Positions 52,063-61,470 of a stretch of DNA of 64,000 nucleotides are shown here, piece after piece. Numbering within the stretch: position 1 is the stretch's first letter; every line of letters begins with the position of its first letter. The notes under the pieces were generated by a model. The model saw only the letters and a program-made list of their open reading frames with translations. It searched no databases and was not told the origin of the DNA. This DNA is from Bdellovibrio svalbardensis (GTDB taxonomy: Bacteria > Bdellovibrionota > Bdellovibrionia > Bdellovibrionales > Bdellovibrionaceae), in the NCBI RefSeq assembly GCF_029531655.1, contig NZ_JANRMI010000002.1, positions 496,001 through 560,000 of the forward strand, in the 5' to 3' direction. The translations under genes were made by a program, and so were the position numbers.

Positions 52063-52722
52063 TTAATGCAATTCTTTGAGTCTTTTCTGTGCGTAAGCAC
52101 GCAGGGACGGTTCTTTGATTTGAGCGATTCTGGCTGTCAACTCACCTCGAAAATCAGGTGTCTGTCGAACTTTTTCAATCAAAGCATCAATGGTCATATG
52201 ACGCAGAGAGCGCTCTTGGGCTGAAAGAGTTTCATCTGTAGAGTGCACGGTATGATCTCCCGCAAGCTGCAAAGGTGCCTCCATCACTGTGAGGAGGGCC
52301 TCTGCTGTTTTATTGGGTGCTAAGGTTAGCAAATAGGTGCCTAAAATTCGTTGTTTTGCTGGGCCCGACATATTCAGGCTTTGTTGAGTTAAATACTGAA
52401 TTTCTTCGGGGCGCATGTTCTGAACACGCTCTCGCAGTTCCAGCTCCGTATTGCCGGGTTGAGCTGTGGATTTTTCAAGATCTTCGGCCTCTTTGGAAAA
52501 CCACTGCTGAAATTCTGCTGAAACCGTGGAGCTTTCCGATGCCGCAGTTCCTTCAGAGCCTTGGGATGGCGGAGTCAGGGAGTGCGGCGGCGCGGAAGTT
52601 GCGGGAGAAGAGCTCAAGGTTGGCAGTGTCGCATTCAGGGACTCTGAATTTTGGGGGCGAAGAACAAAGATCAACAACCCCAAACAGACAATGATGACTG
52701 AGAACAGCGCCGCTTTCTTCAT
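52063..52722 (-). CDS. Membrane-anchored helical protein of unknown function
   Basis: 219 residues. One N-terminal membrane segment (about 5-21) is followed by a long Ser/Pro/Thr-rich linker (about 25-70) and a helical domain of about 140 residues with HEAT-like pairs (GPAKQRILGTYLLTLAPNKTAEALLTVME, RSLRHMTIDALIEKVRQTPDFRGELTARI). No family recognised. It begins three bases after the stop of the GST gene in the same direction, so the two are co-transcribed. Confidence 0.65.
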   Translation of the reverse strand: MKKAALFSVIIVCLGLLIFVLRPQNSESLNATLPTLSSSPATSAPPHSLTPPSQGSEGTAASESSTVSAEFQQWFSKEAEDLEKSTAQPGNTELELRERVQNMRPEEIQYLTQQSLNMSGPAKQRILGTYLLTLAPNKTAEALLTVMEAPLQLAGDHTVHSTDETLSAQERSLRHMTIDALIEKVRQTPDFRGELTARIAQIKEPSLRAYAQKRLKELH

Positions 52723-52725
52723 GGC

Positions 52726-53334
52726 TTAGAGTTCGCTGTATTTGCGGAATGCTGGGCGCGAATTCATTTTCTCCATCCAATGTTGGACATTCTTGTATGG
52801 AGATACGTCCATATGGAGATGAGTTAAAATGCTTACAACCGAAGCCATGTTGATATCTGCAACGCTGAATTTGCCACCGACCAAATAGTCTTTATTTGTA
52901 AGAGCCTGATTTAGGATGTTCATCAAACCAGGGATCTTCTCTTTGGCTTTCTCAATCACCGAATGATTGCGTTTGTCTTCCGTGACAAAGATCATTTGGA
53001 TTAAGATATCGACAAGAGGTGGTTGAAGTTCAGTCATCGCCCAGACGCTCCACTGGGCCACGTGGCCTTTTTCCTCAGGAGTGGAGCCCAGCATCTCAGG
53101 CATGTATTTTTCCGCAAGATATTGATTGATCGCAATGGATTCCCAAATCACATAATCATTTTCTTTAAGGCAAGGCACTTTACCGTTGGGATTGAGCGCC
53201 AAGAACTCGGGTGACTTATGCTCTTTGTTTTTCATATCCATAGGCATAGTTTTATATTTGAGTCCAAGCTCTTCGAGCATCAGATAAACACGTCCTGCAC
53301 TTGATCTTGGTGAGCCATAAACTTCAATCATCAT
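52726..53334 (-). CDS. Glutathione S-transferase family protein
   Basis: 202 residues from the first of two adjacent ATG codons (53332-53334), with GGAGG just upstream; a longer start at 53355 adds residues before that site and is rejected. The thioredoxin-fold half reads IEVYGSPRSSAGRVYLMLEELGLKYK with Ser in the place of the catalytic hydroxyl, LNPNGKVPCLKENDYVIWESIAINQYLAEKY is the glutathione-binding block, and the helical half ends with KYSEL. Substrate unknown. Divergent from the large secreted protein gene. Confidence 0.92.
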   Translation of the reverse strand: MMIEVYGSPRSSAGRVYLMLEELGLKYKTMPMDMKNKEHKSPEFLALNPNGKVPCLKENDYVIWESIAINQYLAEKYMPEMLGSTPEEKGHVAQWSVWAMTELQPPLVDILIQMIFVTEDKRNHSVIEKAKEKIPGLMNILNQALTNKDYLVGGKFSVADINMASVVSILTHLHMDVSPYKNVQHWMEKMNSRPAFRKYSEL

Positions 53335-53637
53335 ATACCTCCGGTAGAACCTCACACTAAGACCTCGCCCTTAACCTGGCAAGGAGCGCCGTATCTTTAG
53401 GGGATTTGCACGTTTTTGGCTATTGAATCGGGCGAAATTAATCAGATTCTTCAAAGCGAAAATTGTCTGGGCTGTCTAATGTTCTCGAGGGCGCGAGTGT
53501 GGCGTCCAATAGGGCCACAGCATCACTCTGAGACACTAATTTGTGAGTTGGAATTTACCTTAGTTACACCGGTAGTTCTATCGCGCACAGTTCCTTGGCC
53601 TGCCTCTTGCTTTGAATCACTGCAAGTGAGGTGGAAG

Positions 53638-56142
53638 ATGGCTCAAAACAAAATTTTGATGGCGACATCGGTTCTGTTGATGACGTTAAATAGCTACGCA
53701 GGTGAGTCCGGTATGTCATCGGCTTATTCCTTTGGTGGAGCTTGTGCCTCTCAAGGAGTGTGGACTCAAACAGCCCTGGCCAGCACTCAAGAGTTGCGCC
53801 GGATCACACTTCAGCTTCGTGATGACCCTAACTGTAAAGCCTTAGGTGCCTCTGTGCAAAATGCGGTGGCCAGTCTTGAAGATCAGGTAAAAATGATCTC
53901 GGACACACCTCAGCGTGCAAGTCGTCTGGCGCAGCTTCCAAATGAAATCAGCGCTTTAAGAAATTTTCTCGTGAGCTCTCCGGATATGAAAAGTCAGGTT
54001 CTGCAGTTGATGATGAACCGTTCTATTGAAAGTGCGACTTTAGGGGCTCAGGTTCAGCAGGACGCAACGTCCATGGCTTCGGGAATGACTGACTTCAACA
54101 CGCGTTTGCAGCGTGGGGCGAATACGGGCTTGCAATTGACCAATCAAGTAATCGACAGCATTCCTCAGTTGGAGGAATGTTTGACGGATTCATCGTCCAT
54201 GGCCTTTGGTAACTATATTGCGGCGGCGGTGAAAGTGGTTTCATCCTTTGCCTCTTCTGGTGAGGGTGGTTCAGGCAGCAATCTGGCGACAACAATTTCC
54301 AAGATCACAGGAGTGATGAGAAACGGGAAGTACGCGTCGGTTTTGAAGAAATTGAATCAGCAGGAGTTTACTGCTTCCATGGCTTGCTTGATGGAAGTAA
54401 CGACGGACTCATACTGTTATAACCGTGACGGCATGGCGCTATTCCAAAAGGGAATGGAAGATGTTCGCGTTCGAACCGAAGCGGAAGACAAAGTGACGCC
54501 TACCAATCCTTTTGCCGGCTATTACGTTTTAAATACTCATGTCCCTAATGTGACTAAATGGTTGCAGAAGATTCAAATTGGTGTGGATCCAAAGCTTCCG
54601 ACAGACGCGGAATTCCAGAACAAGATCCTGCAAGAGGTTACGGAATTCTATAAAGGCGTTAAGGTCTTGTTGGGTGATTATAATACAGCGGTTATTACCA
54701 TTAAATCCATGCCGACATTGTTGGCAAAACAAAATGCCGTGCTGAAACTGATTGGTCAAATTGAGTCCAGCATGAACGGTGCTTCGCGCTTTGGCGAAAA
54801 CAAGACAAGCTTCTTTACCATGAGCAGAACGCCGGTCACGATTCCGTTTGATTTGATTGGGATGCCAACTCCGGATCAGGTTCTGGGAAAAACGTTCCCG
54901 AAACTTTCTTATGATGAATGGCTGCAAGCCAATATGACGACTTTGCCGATGTTCCAGGATCCGGTGGTTTTGGCAGAAACCATTGGTAACAACATGAAGC
55001 AAATTGTTCAAGAAGCCAATATCTCGGCCATCGAGTATTTCAATAAGTGGTACATTGTTGATAAATCAGCTCTGGTAAATGAGTCCATGATCGACATCAA
55101 CTACACGGTGAAAGACAGCTTGAATGCGATCAATCAATATCTGGAGAATTTTAAAGAGCGGTCTGCCAAGTACAACGGCGATGCCTCTATCATGCCTGCG
55201 GTCGTCGATACTCAAGTTCGTATTAAAAGAATTCTTGATGCCTATGAGCGAGTCGAACAGCAAGGTCGACTTCTGTCGCAAAAGCAGGATTTAACCAAAA
55301 TGACTCCGGCGCAGATTGATGAAATGTCAGCGACTTATGAGACCTTGGTGAATACCGTCTATGCAGAATTTAACGTGATGTTGTCGCGTTCGGGATTCCT
55401 GGCCAATCGCATGGTGAACTTCGTTTATCAGGACTACATCCTTCTGGTGAAGAACAAAGTAAACTTCACTGAATATCAGCAAGAGCTCTTTGTCTCTTCC
55501 GGGATGGCGGCGTTTGATAAGATGCTTCAGACCTACAACGGAAATCCTGCACAGATTCAAAACGACTTGAACATGGGTTTGCGAATCAACTTGGGTAATA
55601 TTGAAGCCCTTGAAGCCCTTCTTAAGAATAACGTGATCTCTGCAGTATCAGATCTTAAGCAGGTTGAAAACGGGCAGCCAGACGGTGTTTTCAGTCGCTA
55701 TGGACGGATTTTACAGGACATGGTGGATGATAAAGAAGTCTCGCCAATGCACAATCTTTTCTCTGTGGTCCCGAAGTCCTTGTATTACTGGTTTAAGAAC
55801 TCAGATCGTTATGCAGCACTCGGAACAGCGGCGGGTCCTCAGAGTGAGTTCAATGATGCTCGGTATGTGCGCTCGCAAATGTGTATCCAAGGATTGGCTT
55901 TCGTAAATCAGACAGGGCTGCAAAACCTTTGTCAGGATGCGGTTTTGAAAAGTCCAATCCCTGGTGCTGATGTAGAGAAATACAACGTCTCATACAGCAA
56001 GGAACTCGATCGCAATTTGAACACTCCGGACGTCAGCAAACAAATGCAGGTTTCTTTGAACCGCTCGAGTCGGATCTGTGCTTTCCGCGACTTCAATCGC
56101 AGAAACATGGTGCTATTCATGACTTTGGGTAAAACGAAGTAA
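53638..56142 (+). CDS. Large secreted helical protein of unknown function
   Basis: 834 residues from the ATG at 53638, chosen because GAGGTGGA stands ahead and a signal peptide (MAQNKILMATSVLLMTLNSYA) follows; the frame is open further upstream, but that part lacks both. The protein is mostly helical with few motifs, has six or more cysteines spread through it, and ends in RRNMVLFMTLGKTK. I recognise no domain. Such long secreted, otherwise orphan proteins are common in Bdellovibrio. A small secreted protein gene follows 55 bases downstream. Confidence 0.75.
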   Translation: MAQNKILMATSVLLMTLNSYAGESGMSSAYSFGGACASQGVWTQTALASTQELRRITLQLRDDPNCKALGASVQNAVASLEDQVKMISDTPQRASRLAQLPNEISALRNFLVSSPDMKSQVLQLMMNRSIESATLGAQVQQDATSMASGMTDFNTRLQRGANTGLQLTNQVIDSIPQLEECLTDSSSMAFGNYIAAAVKVVSSFASSGEGGSGSNLATTISKITGVMRNGKYASVLKKLNQQEFTASMACLMEVTTDSYCYNRDGMALFQKGMEDVRVRTEAEDKVTPTNPFAGYYVLNTHVPNVTKWLQKIQIGVDPKLPTDAEFQNKILQEVTEFYKGVKVLLGDYNTAVITIKSMPTLLAKQNAVLKLIGQIESSMNGASRFGENKTSFFTMSRTPVTIPFDLIGMPTPDQVLGKTFPKLSYDEWLQANMTTLPMFQDPVVLAETIGNNMKQIVQEANISAIEYFNKWYIVDKSALVNESMIDINYTVKDSLNAINQYLENFKERSAKYNGDASIMPAVVDTQVRIKRILDAYERVEQQGRLLSQKQDLTKMTPAQIDEMSATYETLVNTVYAEFNVMLSRSGFLANRMVNFVYQDYILLVKNKVNFTEYQQELFVSSGMAAFDKMLQTYNGNPAQIQNDLNMGLRINLGNIEALEALLKNNVISAVSDLKQVENGQPDGVFSRYGRILQDMVDDKEVSPMHNLFSVVPKSLYYWFKNSDRYAALGTAAGPQSEFNDARYVRSQMCIQGLAFVNQTGLQNLCQDAVLKSPIPGADVEKYNVSYSKELDRNLNTPDVSKQMQVSLNRSSRICAFRDFNRRNMVLFMTLGKTK

Positions 56143-56197
56143 AAAAAAGCGGTGGTGGAAGAACCCGCCAAAGTACAAAAAATAAAGGAGAGATGTT

Positions 56198-56500
56198 ATG
56201 AAAAAAGCAGGAATCATTTTATCGATGGTGTTGGTGGCGAGCTCAGCTTTTGCAAAATCTGGAAATGTCGACAGATCCAATCTTTGTATAGATAAAGCAA
56301 CGGAAGTTGCTCAGTCAATTGCCGATAAAAAATTTGGAAGTGAGATTGTCGATACGAGTTTGGCCGGTGGTCTTGAGAATATCCTGGTCGATATGTATCA
56401 GTATATTTCTTCAGACAATCAGGGAAACCGCGTTTCTATTCTTATAAAAATCGAAGGAAATACTTGCGCAGTTAAGGCCATTGATCTTGGTAACGAGTAG
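56198..56500 (+). CDS. Small secreted protein
   Basis: 100 residues, signal peptide MKKAGIILSMVLVASSAFA and a start behind AAAGGAGAG. The mature part has two cysteines (NLCIDK and NTCAVK) and a strand-rich C-terminal half (RVSILIKIEGNTCAVKAIDL). No family recognised. Same direction as the large secreted protein upstream, possibly co-transcribed. A perfect palindrome follows its stop. Confidence 0.7.
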   Translation: MKKAGIILSMVLVASSAFAKSGNVDRSNLCIDKATEVAQSIADKKFGSEIVDTSLAGGLENILVDMYQYISSDNQGNRVSILIKIEGNTCAVKAIDLGNE

Positions 56501-56511
56501 AGTTACTTAAA

Positions 56512-56537
56512 ATGATAGTATCATTTGATACTATCAT
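56512..56537. repeat. 26-bp perfect palindrome
   Basis: Arms ATGATAGTATCA and TGATACTATCAT are exact inverted copies around TT. It lies 12 bases after the stop codon at 56498-56500. No T run follows, so it is either an operator-like site, an RNA-end hairpin or a remnant of a mobile-element end. Confidence 0.6.
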
Positions 56538-56670
56538 AGGTCGAGATGGCCTTGGCCTCCTGCGGATTCGGCGAAGACAAATAATTTAGATCGAACTTCT
56601 GTTGTAATTTGAGGTCTTCGCGCGTCCATGGAAAAGCGGCCACAAGCCAGTGCCAGACGAATCTGCATAT
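56521..56670 (-). pseudogene. Possible C-terminal remnant of a decayed gene
   Basis: The minus strand stays open and reads WHWLVAAFPWTREDLKLQQK and on to a stop within the palindrome (TGA at 56521-56523). The composition is protein-like, unlike random sequence, but no good start is found before the frame closes at about 56695. It may be the end of a lost gene. A short real gene starting at the GTG in this stretch is less likely. Confidence 0.35.
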
Positions 56671-56711
56671 TTTAATTGTTCTTTGACAGCAATTTCACCA
56701 GAATAGTCTTC

Positions 56712-57650
56712 ATGAGAACTGTAGCAAATATTATGACAGCGAATCCAAAGATGATCGGCTCTGGCGATACTCTGACAGATGTTCTTCGTTTATTCCTGGA
56801 AAACGGAATCACCTCAAGCCCAGTCATCAATCCACTGGGTGAAATCTTGGGGATGCTCTCTGAGCTTACTTTGCTTAAAGCTTATATGCTTCATAAAACA
56901 AAATTTCTTAAGAGCGATAAAGTGGGACATCACATTGATCTATTGGAGCCCGTTTCTTTTGTTAAAGTAAGCGCGACCCTTGCGGAAGTTTTAAAGGATA
57001 TGATCGCCACACCAACCCATCGCCTTCTGGTTAAAGATGATAAAGAAAAGATTGTCGGAATCATCAGTCCAAAGGACTTGATGAGGGCGATGTTAGGAGA
57101 GGCGAACCCCAATCAAAACATTAGGCAAAAGTTGCTAGAGACGCAGGCAGCTCTGGCGCAAAGTTCAAAAAAGATTGAAACCATTGAAAGAAGGTTGGAA
57201 GTTTATCAAAAGGCCTTCCAGGAAACTCCGTACATGATGCATGCGGTGAATGCTGACGGAAAGATATTAATGGCTAATCGTTGTGAACACGAGCTGCTCG
57301 GATACGAAGACGGTGAGCTCATTGGCAAGTCCATTTATGACATCTATCCTGAATCGGTTCACAGTGAGGCCGAGCGAGGGTTGAAAACAGTTATCGAGCA
57401 AGGCTTTCACCACATCACTTATACAACTCTGGTGAAAAAAGATGGCGGACGAATTCGCTGCGACATTGCGAGCTCTTCGTTGCTTGACGAAGGTGGAAAA
57501 TTTCTTTCTACAATCACGGTTCTGCGTGCGATCGATTCAGAAGCTCTTTTACGAAGTCTTCACGGAATCGTCGATGACATTAATGGGCCCCTTGCCAAAT
57601 ATATTTCAATTTCTGAGCACGATAAAAAGGCAAAACCATCCAAAGTATGA
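56712..57650 (+). CDS. CBS-pair and PAS domain signalling protein
   Basis: 312 residues from the ATG at 56712; a start 12 codons earlier lacks support. A CBS pair comes first (VANIMTANPKMIGSGDTLTDVL and LKDMIATPTHRLLVKDDKEKIVGIISPKDLM, about 4-125), then a coiled-coil linker, and a PAS domain (about 166-275: FQETPYMMHAVNADGKILMANRCEHELLGYEDGELIGKSIYDIYP). No catalytic output domain follows. CBS pairs bind adenine nucleotides, so it may sense energy state and pass it on through a partner. No ribosome site is clear. Confidence 0.88.
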   Translation: MRTVANIMTANPKMIGSGDTLTDVLRLFLENGITSSPVINPLGEILGMLSELTLLKAYMLHKTKFLKSDKVGHHIDLLEPVSFVKVSATLAEVLKDMIATPTHRLLVKDDKEKIVGIISPKDLMRAMLGEANPNQNIRQKLLETQAALAQSSKKIETIERRLEVYQKAFQETPYMMHAVNADGKILMANRCEHELLGYEDGELIGKSIYDIYPESVHSEAERGLKTVIEQGFHHITYTTLVKKDGGRIRCDIASSSLLDEGGKFLSTITVLRAIDSEALLRSLHGIVDDINGPLAKYISISEHDKKAKPSKV

Positions 57651-57734
57651 GTGGGAAGTTGAAACTCGTCAAAATAGCGTATACCATGTTCGTTGGGTCT
57701 AATATTTAAGTGCTGATTGTCAGAAAGTAAGTTC

Positions 57735-58031
57735 ATGAAAAAGAGTGTGTTGGTTTTATTCCTTTCCGTGCTGTCGATTGTGGGTTGTTCCGGAATTAAG
57801 GTCATTAATCCTAATGAAGAAAACAATGCAGGAACCTTGGCAGTTGATGCGAGCGGTGGGCAGCTTAAATTGGTAGCGACCTACACTTGCAAACTAGATT
57901 CAATGGGCAATCGCTTTTCGGCCGTCGGAAAAACTGAAGATGAAGCCCGCAAAGAGGTCGTCGCCAGATGCCACGACAGAACACTTTTTTCAGTATGCGA
58001 ATCTGATAAAGTGAAATGCGTGAAAAACTAA
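57735..58031 (+). CDS. Small lipoprotein
   Basis: 98 residues from the ATG at 57735, giving a lipoprotein signal with lipobox SIVGC; the upstream in-frame start adds six residues of no value. The mature part has four cysteines and the pattern ATYTCKLDSMGNRFSAVGKTEDEARKEVVARCHD, similar to small secreted domains where a helix packs on a short sheet. Function unknown. It is convergent with the following DadA-like gene; the stops are two bases apart. Confidence 0.7.
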   Translation: MKKSVLVLFLSVLSIVGCSGIKVINPNEENNAGTLAVDASGGQLKLVATYTCKLDSMGNRFSAVGKTEDEARKEVVARCHDRTLFSVCESDKVKCVKN

Positions 58032-58033
58032 AT

Positions 58034-59281
58034 TTAGAATCTATTTACATCAAGCACGCCAAGATCCACGAATGGTTTTTTGTTCTCCATGAGATCTGCC
58101 ACAAGCAAGCCTGTCCCTGCGCCACTCTGAAGACCCAGCATTTGATGACCTACAGCCAGCATGAGATTTGGAATGTCTTTGTGATATCCAATCAATGGAA
58201 CGCCGTCAGGAGTGCAAGGTCTTAAACCAGCCCACAGTTCCTGCACTTCCAGCGTGTCGGGCAGGCGTAGGAATTCCCGGGCTCCGTTTTTAATATTATC
58301 GACACGACGTTGAGTGATGGAAAAATCCTGATCGACGAGTTCCAAGGTGCCGGCAATGCGCAGGGTATTTTCCCGTGGGGTCACGGCAATCTTCTTTTCC
58401 ACAATCATAATCGGGTAGGTTGGTTGCTTTTCTAATTTGGGCAGTATCATCGCATAGCCCTTTCCACCCAAGATCGGAATGCGCAGACGCAAAAGTTTTG
58501 CCAGGGATTTTGACCAACTGCCTGTGGCAATAACAACTTGCTTGGCTTTTATTTCGCCTTGCGAGGTTAAAACCTTGTCCACCTTGTTGCCGGCCATCTC
58601 AAGATCCAGCAACTCACAGTTCTCTAGAATCTCACCACCATTTTTGCGAATTTCAGAAGCCATGGCTTGCACGACTTGGAAGGGTTCCCCCATTCCCTCT
58701 TGAGAGAAATAAACTCCTCCTAACAAAGGTCCCTTCAAGGCCGGTTCCATTGCCAGAATTTCTTCTCCAGTAAGTTTCTTTCCAGGAACTCCGACATCTT
58801 TAACATACTCGAGTTCTTCAACCGCTGCCGCAACACCGGCTGGAGTGCGACTGGCCATTAAAAGACCTTTTTGTTCAAAACGAATTTCTGGGTATTTTTG
58901 CCCGAGCTTTTCATACTCGATCAAACTTTTTTGAGAAAGTACCACCAGGGCATCCACGGCGCGACGAGCTTGGGTCGCATTCATAGCCTTCATAAAGTGA
59001 AAAAGCCAGGATGCTAAGTCTAAAGAGAAAGAAGGCTTAATATAGAGGGGACCCGCCGGATCGAGCATCCACTTCATGGATTTCATCAACATTCCAGGCA
59101 TAGGCAGCGGCATGGAGAAGCATGGAGTCATCCAGCCAGCATTGCCGTAAGAACAGCCTCGACCCACATTGCCTTTATCAATAACACAAACACTGGCTCC
59201 ACGGCGCGAAAGTTCTGCACCAATAGACGTTCCAATGATTCCGGCACCCACAATCAAAATATCAACTTCTTTTCTTTGCAT
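58034..59281 (-). CDS. DadA-like FAD-dependent amino-acid dehydrogenase
   Basis: 415 residues from the ATG at 59281, chosen because the Rossmann motif (DILIVGAGIIGTSIGAELSRRG) should be close to the start; an ATG 13 codons earlier is less likely. DAO-family blocks continue with GRGCSYGNAGWMTP (the FAD-covering loop) and the C-terminal WAGLRPCTPDGVPLIG...GHQMLGLQSGAGTG. D-amino-acid dehydrogenases of this type pass electrons from D-amino acids to the respiratory chain; D-Ala from prey wall is a fitting substrate, by inference. Confidence 0.92.
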   Translation of the reverse strand: MQRKEVDILIVGAGIIGTSIGAELSRRGASVCVIDKGNVGRGCSYGNAGWMTPCFSMPLPMPGMLMKSMKWMLDPAGPLYIKPSFSLDLASWLFHFMKAMNATQARRAVDALVVLSQKSLIEYEKLGQKYPEIRFEQKGLLMASRTPAGVAAAVEELEYVKDVGVPGKKLTGEEILAMEPALKGPLLGGVYFSQEGMGEPFQVVQAMASEIRKNGGEILENCELLDLEMAGNKVDKVLTSQGEIKAKQVVIATGSWSKSLAKLLRLRIPILGGKGYAMILPKLEKQPTYPIMIVEKKIAVTPRENTLRIAGTLELVDQDFSITQRRVDNIKNGAREFLRLPDTLEVQELWAGLRPCTPDGVPLIGYHKDIPNLMLAVGHQMLGLQSGAGTGLLVADLMENKKPFVDLGVLDVNRF

Positions 59282-59543
59282 ATCCCTATTTGATGAACTT
59301 TTCTGTGGAAATGCAAGCATCCCGAATGGAGTTTGATCGCCAAAGTAGGGGGGGGAATATCAGTTCGGATTTTGCGAAAATTTAAATTATTATGGCTAAC
59401 TTTTGTATGGGCTGGCTAGATTATAAGAATATTGTAATTCACATCTCAGGATCTATTGGAAATTGAAGGCCTTTTAGGTCTGTCTTCGTCCAATATGACA
59501 TAAATTCAAGGAAATATTTATTGGAGTCTTCCGATAAGAGATC

Positions 59544-59888
59544 ATGCAATTAAATAAGTTTTTTCTTATAATTTTCATTGGTGTTTTCTTCACTTGGTCA
59601 GCTTCTGCCGCGACTCATGCAAAGCAGAGCAGTAAGCGCACATCGAAGAAAGTCACTGTTAATAAAAGCCATTCTCGCAAGTCTGTCACAGTTCGAACGA
59701 AAAGTAACAGCAAAGCCAATTATAGCCCGGGCAGACTCAAAGCACAAAGTTACTTCCAGGCAAATCCTCGATCAGTTGCTAGCACGTCCCAGCATTCGAA
59801 GCACTCTCAAGGAAAGACGCGAGATAAAAAGGGGAAAGTTGCTGGTAACAGTAAGGCCAAAAGTAACTTCAAGAAGACTCATCGCTGA
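59544..59888 (+). CDS. Small exported Lys/Ser-rich basic protein
   Basis: 114 residues. A signal peptide (MQLNKFFLIIFIGVFFTWSASA) is followed by a highly basic, low-complexity mature part (TSKKVTVNKSHSRKSVTVRT...), with only a few hydrophobic residues. A protein of this kind is probably disordered and may bind nucleic acid or anionic cell-surface polymer. No family recognised. A second plus frame across the same bases (59578-59910) is treated as its shadow because it lacks a signal. Confidence 0.6.
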   Translation: MQLNKFFLIIFIGVFFTWSASAATHAKQSSKRTSKKVTVNKSHSRKSVTVRTKSNSKANYSPGRLKAQSYFQANPRSVASTSQHSKHSQGKTRDKKGKVAGNSKAKSNFKKTHR

Positions 59889-59950
59889 TCCCCATAGTTT
59901 CACGGGTTAAAGCACTTTCAAAGTTGGATCAAGTCCCATATAATTGCTTC

Positions 59951-60619
59951 ATGTGTGCAAGTTTTGGAGCTGCTAGTGAGTTTAATTTACTTCAGAAGAC
60001 CTACCATGTAGAGCTTCCACCCATTATTGCGCTGCCTCAGCAAATCATCTTTCCACATACCGAAGCTCCAGTCATTGTCCGGAAGGAAGAGAAGTCACAA
60101 GTTCAATTGATGAACTATTCGCTCATCCCCTCATGGTCCAAGGAGCGAAAGCCGAAATTTGCAACCTACAATGCCCGCATTGAGGAAGTTTTGGCCAAGC
60201 CCTCATGGAAAGATCCTTTTAAAACCAGACATTGTCTTGTCCCGATTAAGGAGTTTTACGAGTCGGCTTACAAGGGCCGTTTTGCGGGTCATAAGATTTC
60301 CATCTTTAATGCTCATCAAGCTTTGCTTACCGCCGCAGGTATCTATGATGAGTGGTATGACCAGAAAACCGGAGAAATTGTGCAGAGCTTTGCAATTCTT
60401 ACGACTGAACCCACTCAAGAGATACTGGACGCCGGTCACGACAGATCACCTATTTTCCTTCAAGAAACTGCTTGCAAAGAATGGTTGGACGGAAAAATGA
60501 GTGGGGAACGTTGGATTGAATTTTTAAAAAATCAAAGATGGGTCGGTGAGCTGGGGTTTAGTCAGTTGGAAAAACTGAAGGGCTATACGGGCCAGCTCTC
60601 CCTTTTTGGCGAAGATTGA
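59951..60619 (+). CDS. SRAP (HMCES/YedK) DNA-protein crosslink protein
   Basis: 222 residues. The start was set at 59951 because Cys2 of mature SRAP proteins is the catalytic residue, and MCASFGA appears exactly there; the longer frame from 59924 would bury it. Other conserved parts are WSKERKPKFATYNARIEEV (about 63-81), RHCLVPIKEFYE with the catalytic Glu, and AGHDRSPIFL with the active His. SRAP proteins form a stable crosslink with abasic sites in single-stranded DNA and protect them. Fits the DNA-repair content of the region. Confidence 0.93.
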   Translation: MCASFGAASEFNLLQKTYHVELPPIIALPQQIIFPHTEAPVIVRKEEKSQVQLMNYSLIPSWSKERKPKFATYNARIEEVLAKPSWKDPFKTRHCLVPIKEFYESAYKGRFAGHKISIFNAHQALLTAAGIYDEWYDQKTGEIVQSFAILTTEPTQEILDAGHDRSPIFLQETACKEWLDGKMSGERWIEFLKNQRWVGELGFSQLEKLKGYTGQLSLFGED

Positions 60620-60634
60620 TCTTTCACGTCGAAT

Positions 60635-61351
60635 CTAGTCTTCAAGAAACTTCACATTTCCAGAGGAAATATCGTACATGGCTCCGACCAGGCGAACCTT
60701 GTTTTGAGATTCCAGATCTCTAATGATCTGGCTGTTCTTTCTAATTCTGCCAACGGTGAGCCTTACGTTTTCTTCAGACACATGATCGACATGCTCATAA
60801 GATTCTGGATTGAAATTGGGTGTAGTGCTCTTGACGTTTTTCACAGCAGGCTCAATTTTCTTGAGAAGCTCGGTAAGGTGACCCAGTTTAACGTTGTCGC
60901 AGGCTCCTTTGACTGCACCGCACTTGGTGTGTCCCATGACCACAATCAATTTTGCTCCAACGACCGCTGTACCGTATTCCATGCTGCCTAAAATATCATT
61001 GTTTTCGATATTTCCAGCGACGCGAGCTACGAAGACTTCACCAATTCCTTGATCAAACACAACTTCAACTGGGACTCTTGAGTCCAGGCAACTTAACACC
61101 ACAGCATACGGTTTTTGACCGTCTTTCGTCTTGTTAATTTGATAGTGAAAGTCATGGCCGAGTTGTTGATTGTTGAGGAAGCGCCTGTTTCCGTCCTTTA
61201 AGGCGGCGAGTTCGTCTTGAGGGGTTGCTGGTTCCTTACTGATATAGGCTTGAGGCGTTACCTCCGCAGAGGTGTTTTCCGCTTTCGGTTTCGTAGTTGA
61301 ACAAGAACATAGCAAAGAAGCTAAAACTAAGGAGGCGAGCAATGTTTTCAT
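60635..61351 (-). CDS. Beta-class carbonic anhydrase lipoprotein
   Basis: 238 residues from the ATG at 61351, which has AAAGGAAAT in place; the longer frame to 61405 lacks it. The N-terminus is a lipoprotein signal (lipobox LLCSC). The zinc ligands are Cys88 (SCLDSRVP, with Asp90 and Arg92), His141 and Cys144 (GHTKCGAV), all as in active beta-carbonic anhydrases. The enzyme interconverts CO2 and bicarbonate. Anchoring such an enzyme to a membrane in the periplasm is unusual for the class but known in some bacteria. Confidence 0.92.
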   Translation of the reverse strand: MKTLLASLVLASLLCSCSTTKPKAENTSAEVTPQAYISKEPATPQDELAALKDGNRRFLNNQQLGHDFHYQINKTKDGQKPYAVVLSCLDSRVPVEVVFDQGIGEVFVARVAGNIENNDILGSMEYGTAVVGAKLIVVMGHTKCGAVKGACDNVKLGHLTELLKKIEPAVKNVKSTTPNFNPESYEHVDHVSEENVRLTVGRIRKNSQIIRDLESQNKVRLVGAMYDISSGNVKFLED

Positions 61352-61470
61352 GGCGATTTCCTTTGTTGGGGTATCACCGTCATCGCAGCACAATTTGGAA
61401 TGCAAAGTTAGTTAAGTTGGGGATTTGCGGTATGATACAAAACAGTGCTCGTTGGCAAAGCAATGCGCAT

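Noticed and set aside
52726-53355. Longer start for the GST gene
   Set aside because: The GGAGG site lies inside that extension and fits the later paired ATG codons.
59578-59910. A 110-codon plus frame overlapping the basic secreted protein
   Set aside because: No signal peptide and no ribosome site, while the other frame has an export signal; the basic low-complexity sequence opens several frames.
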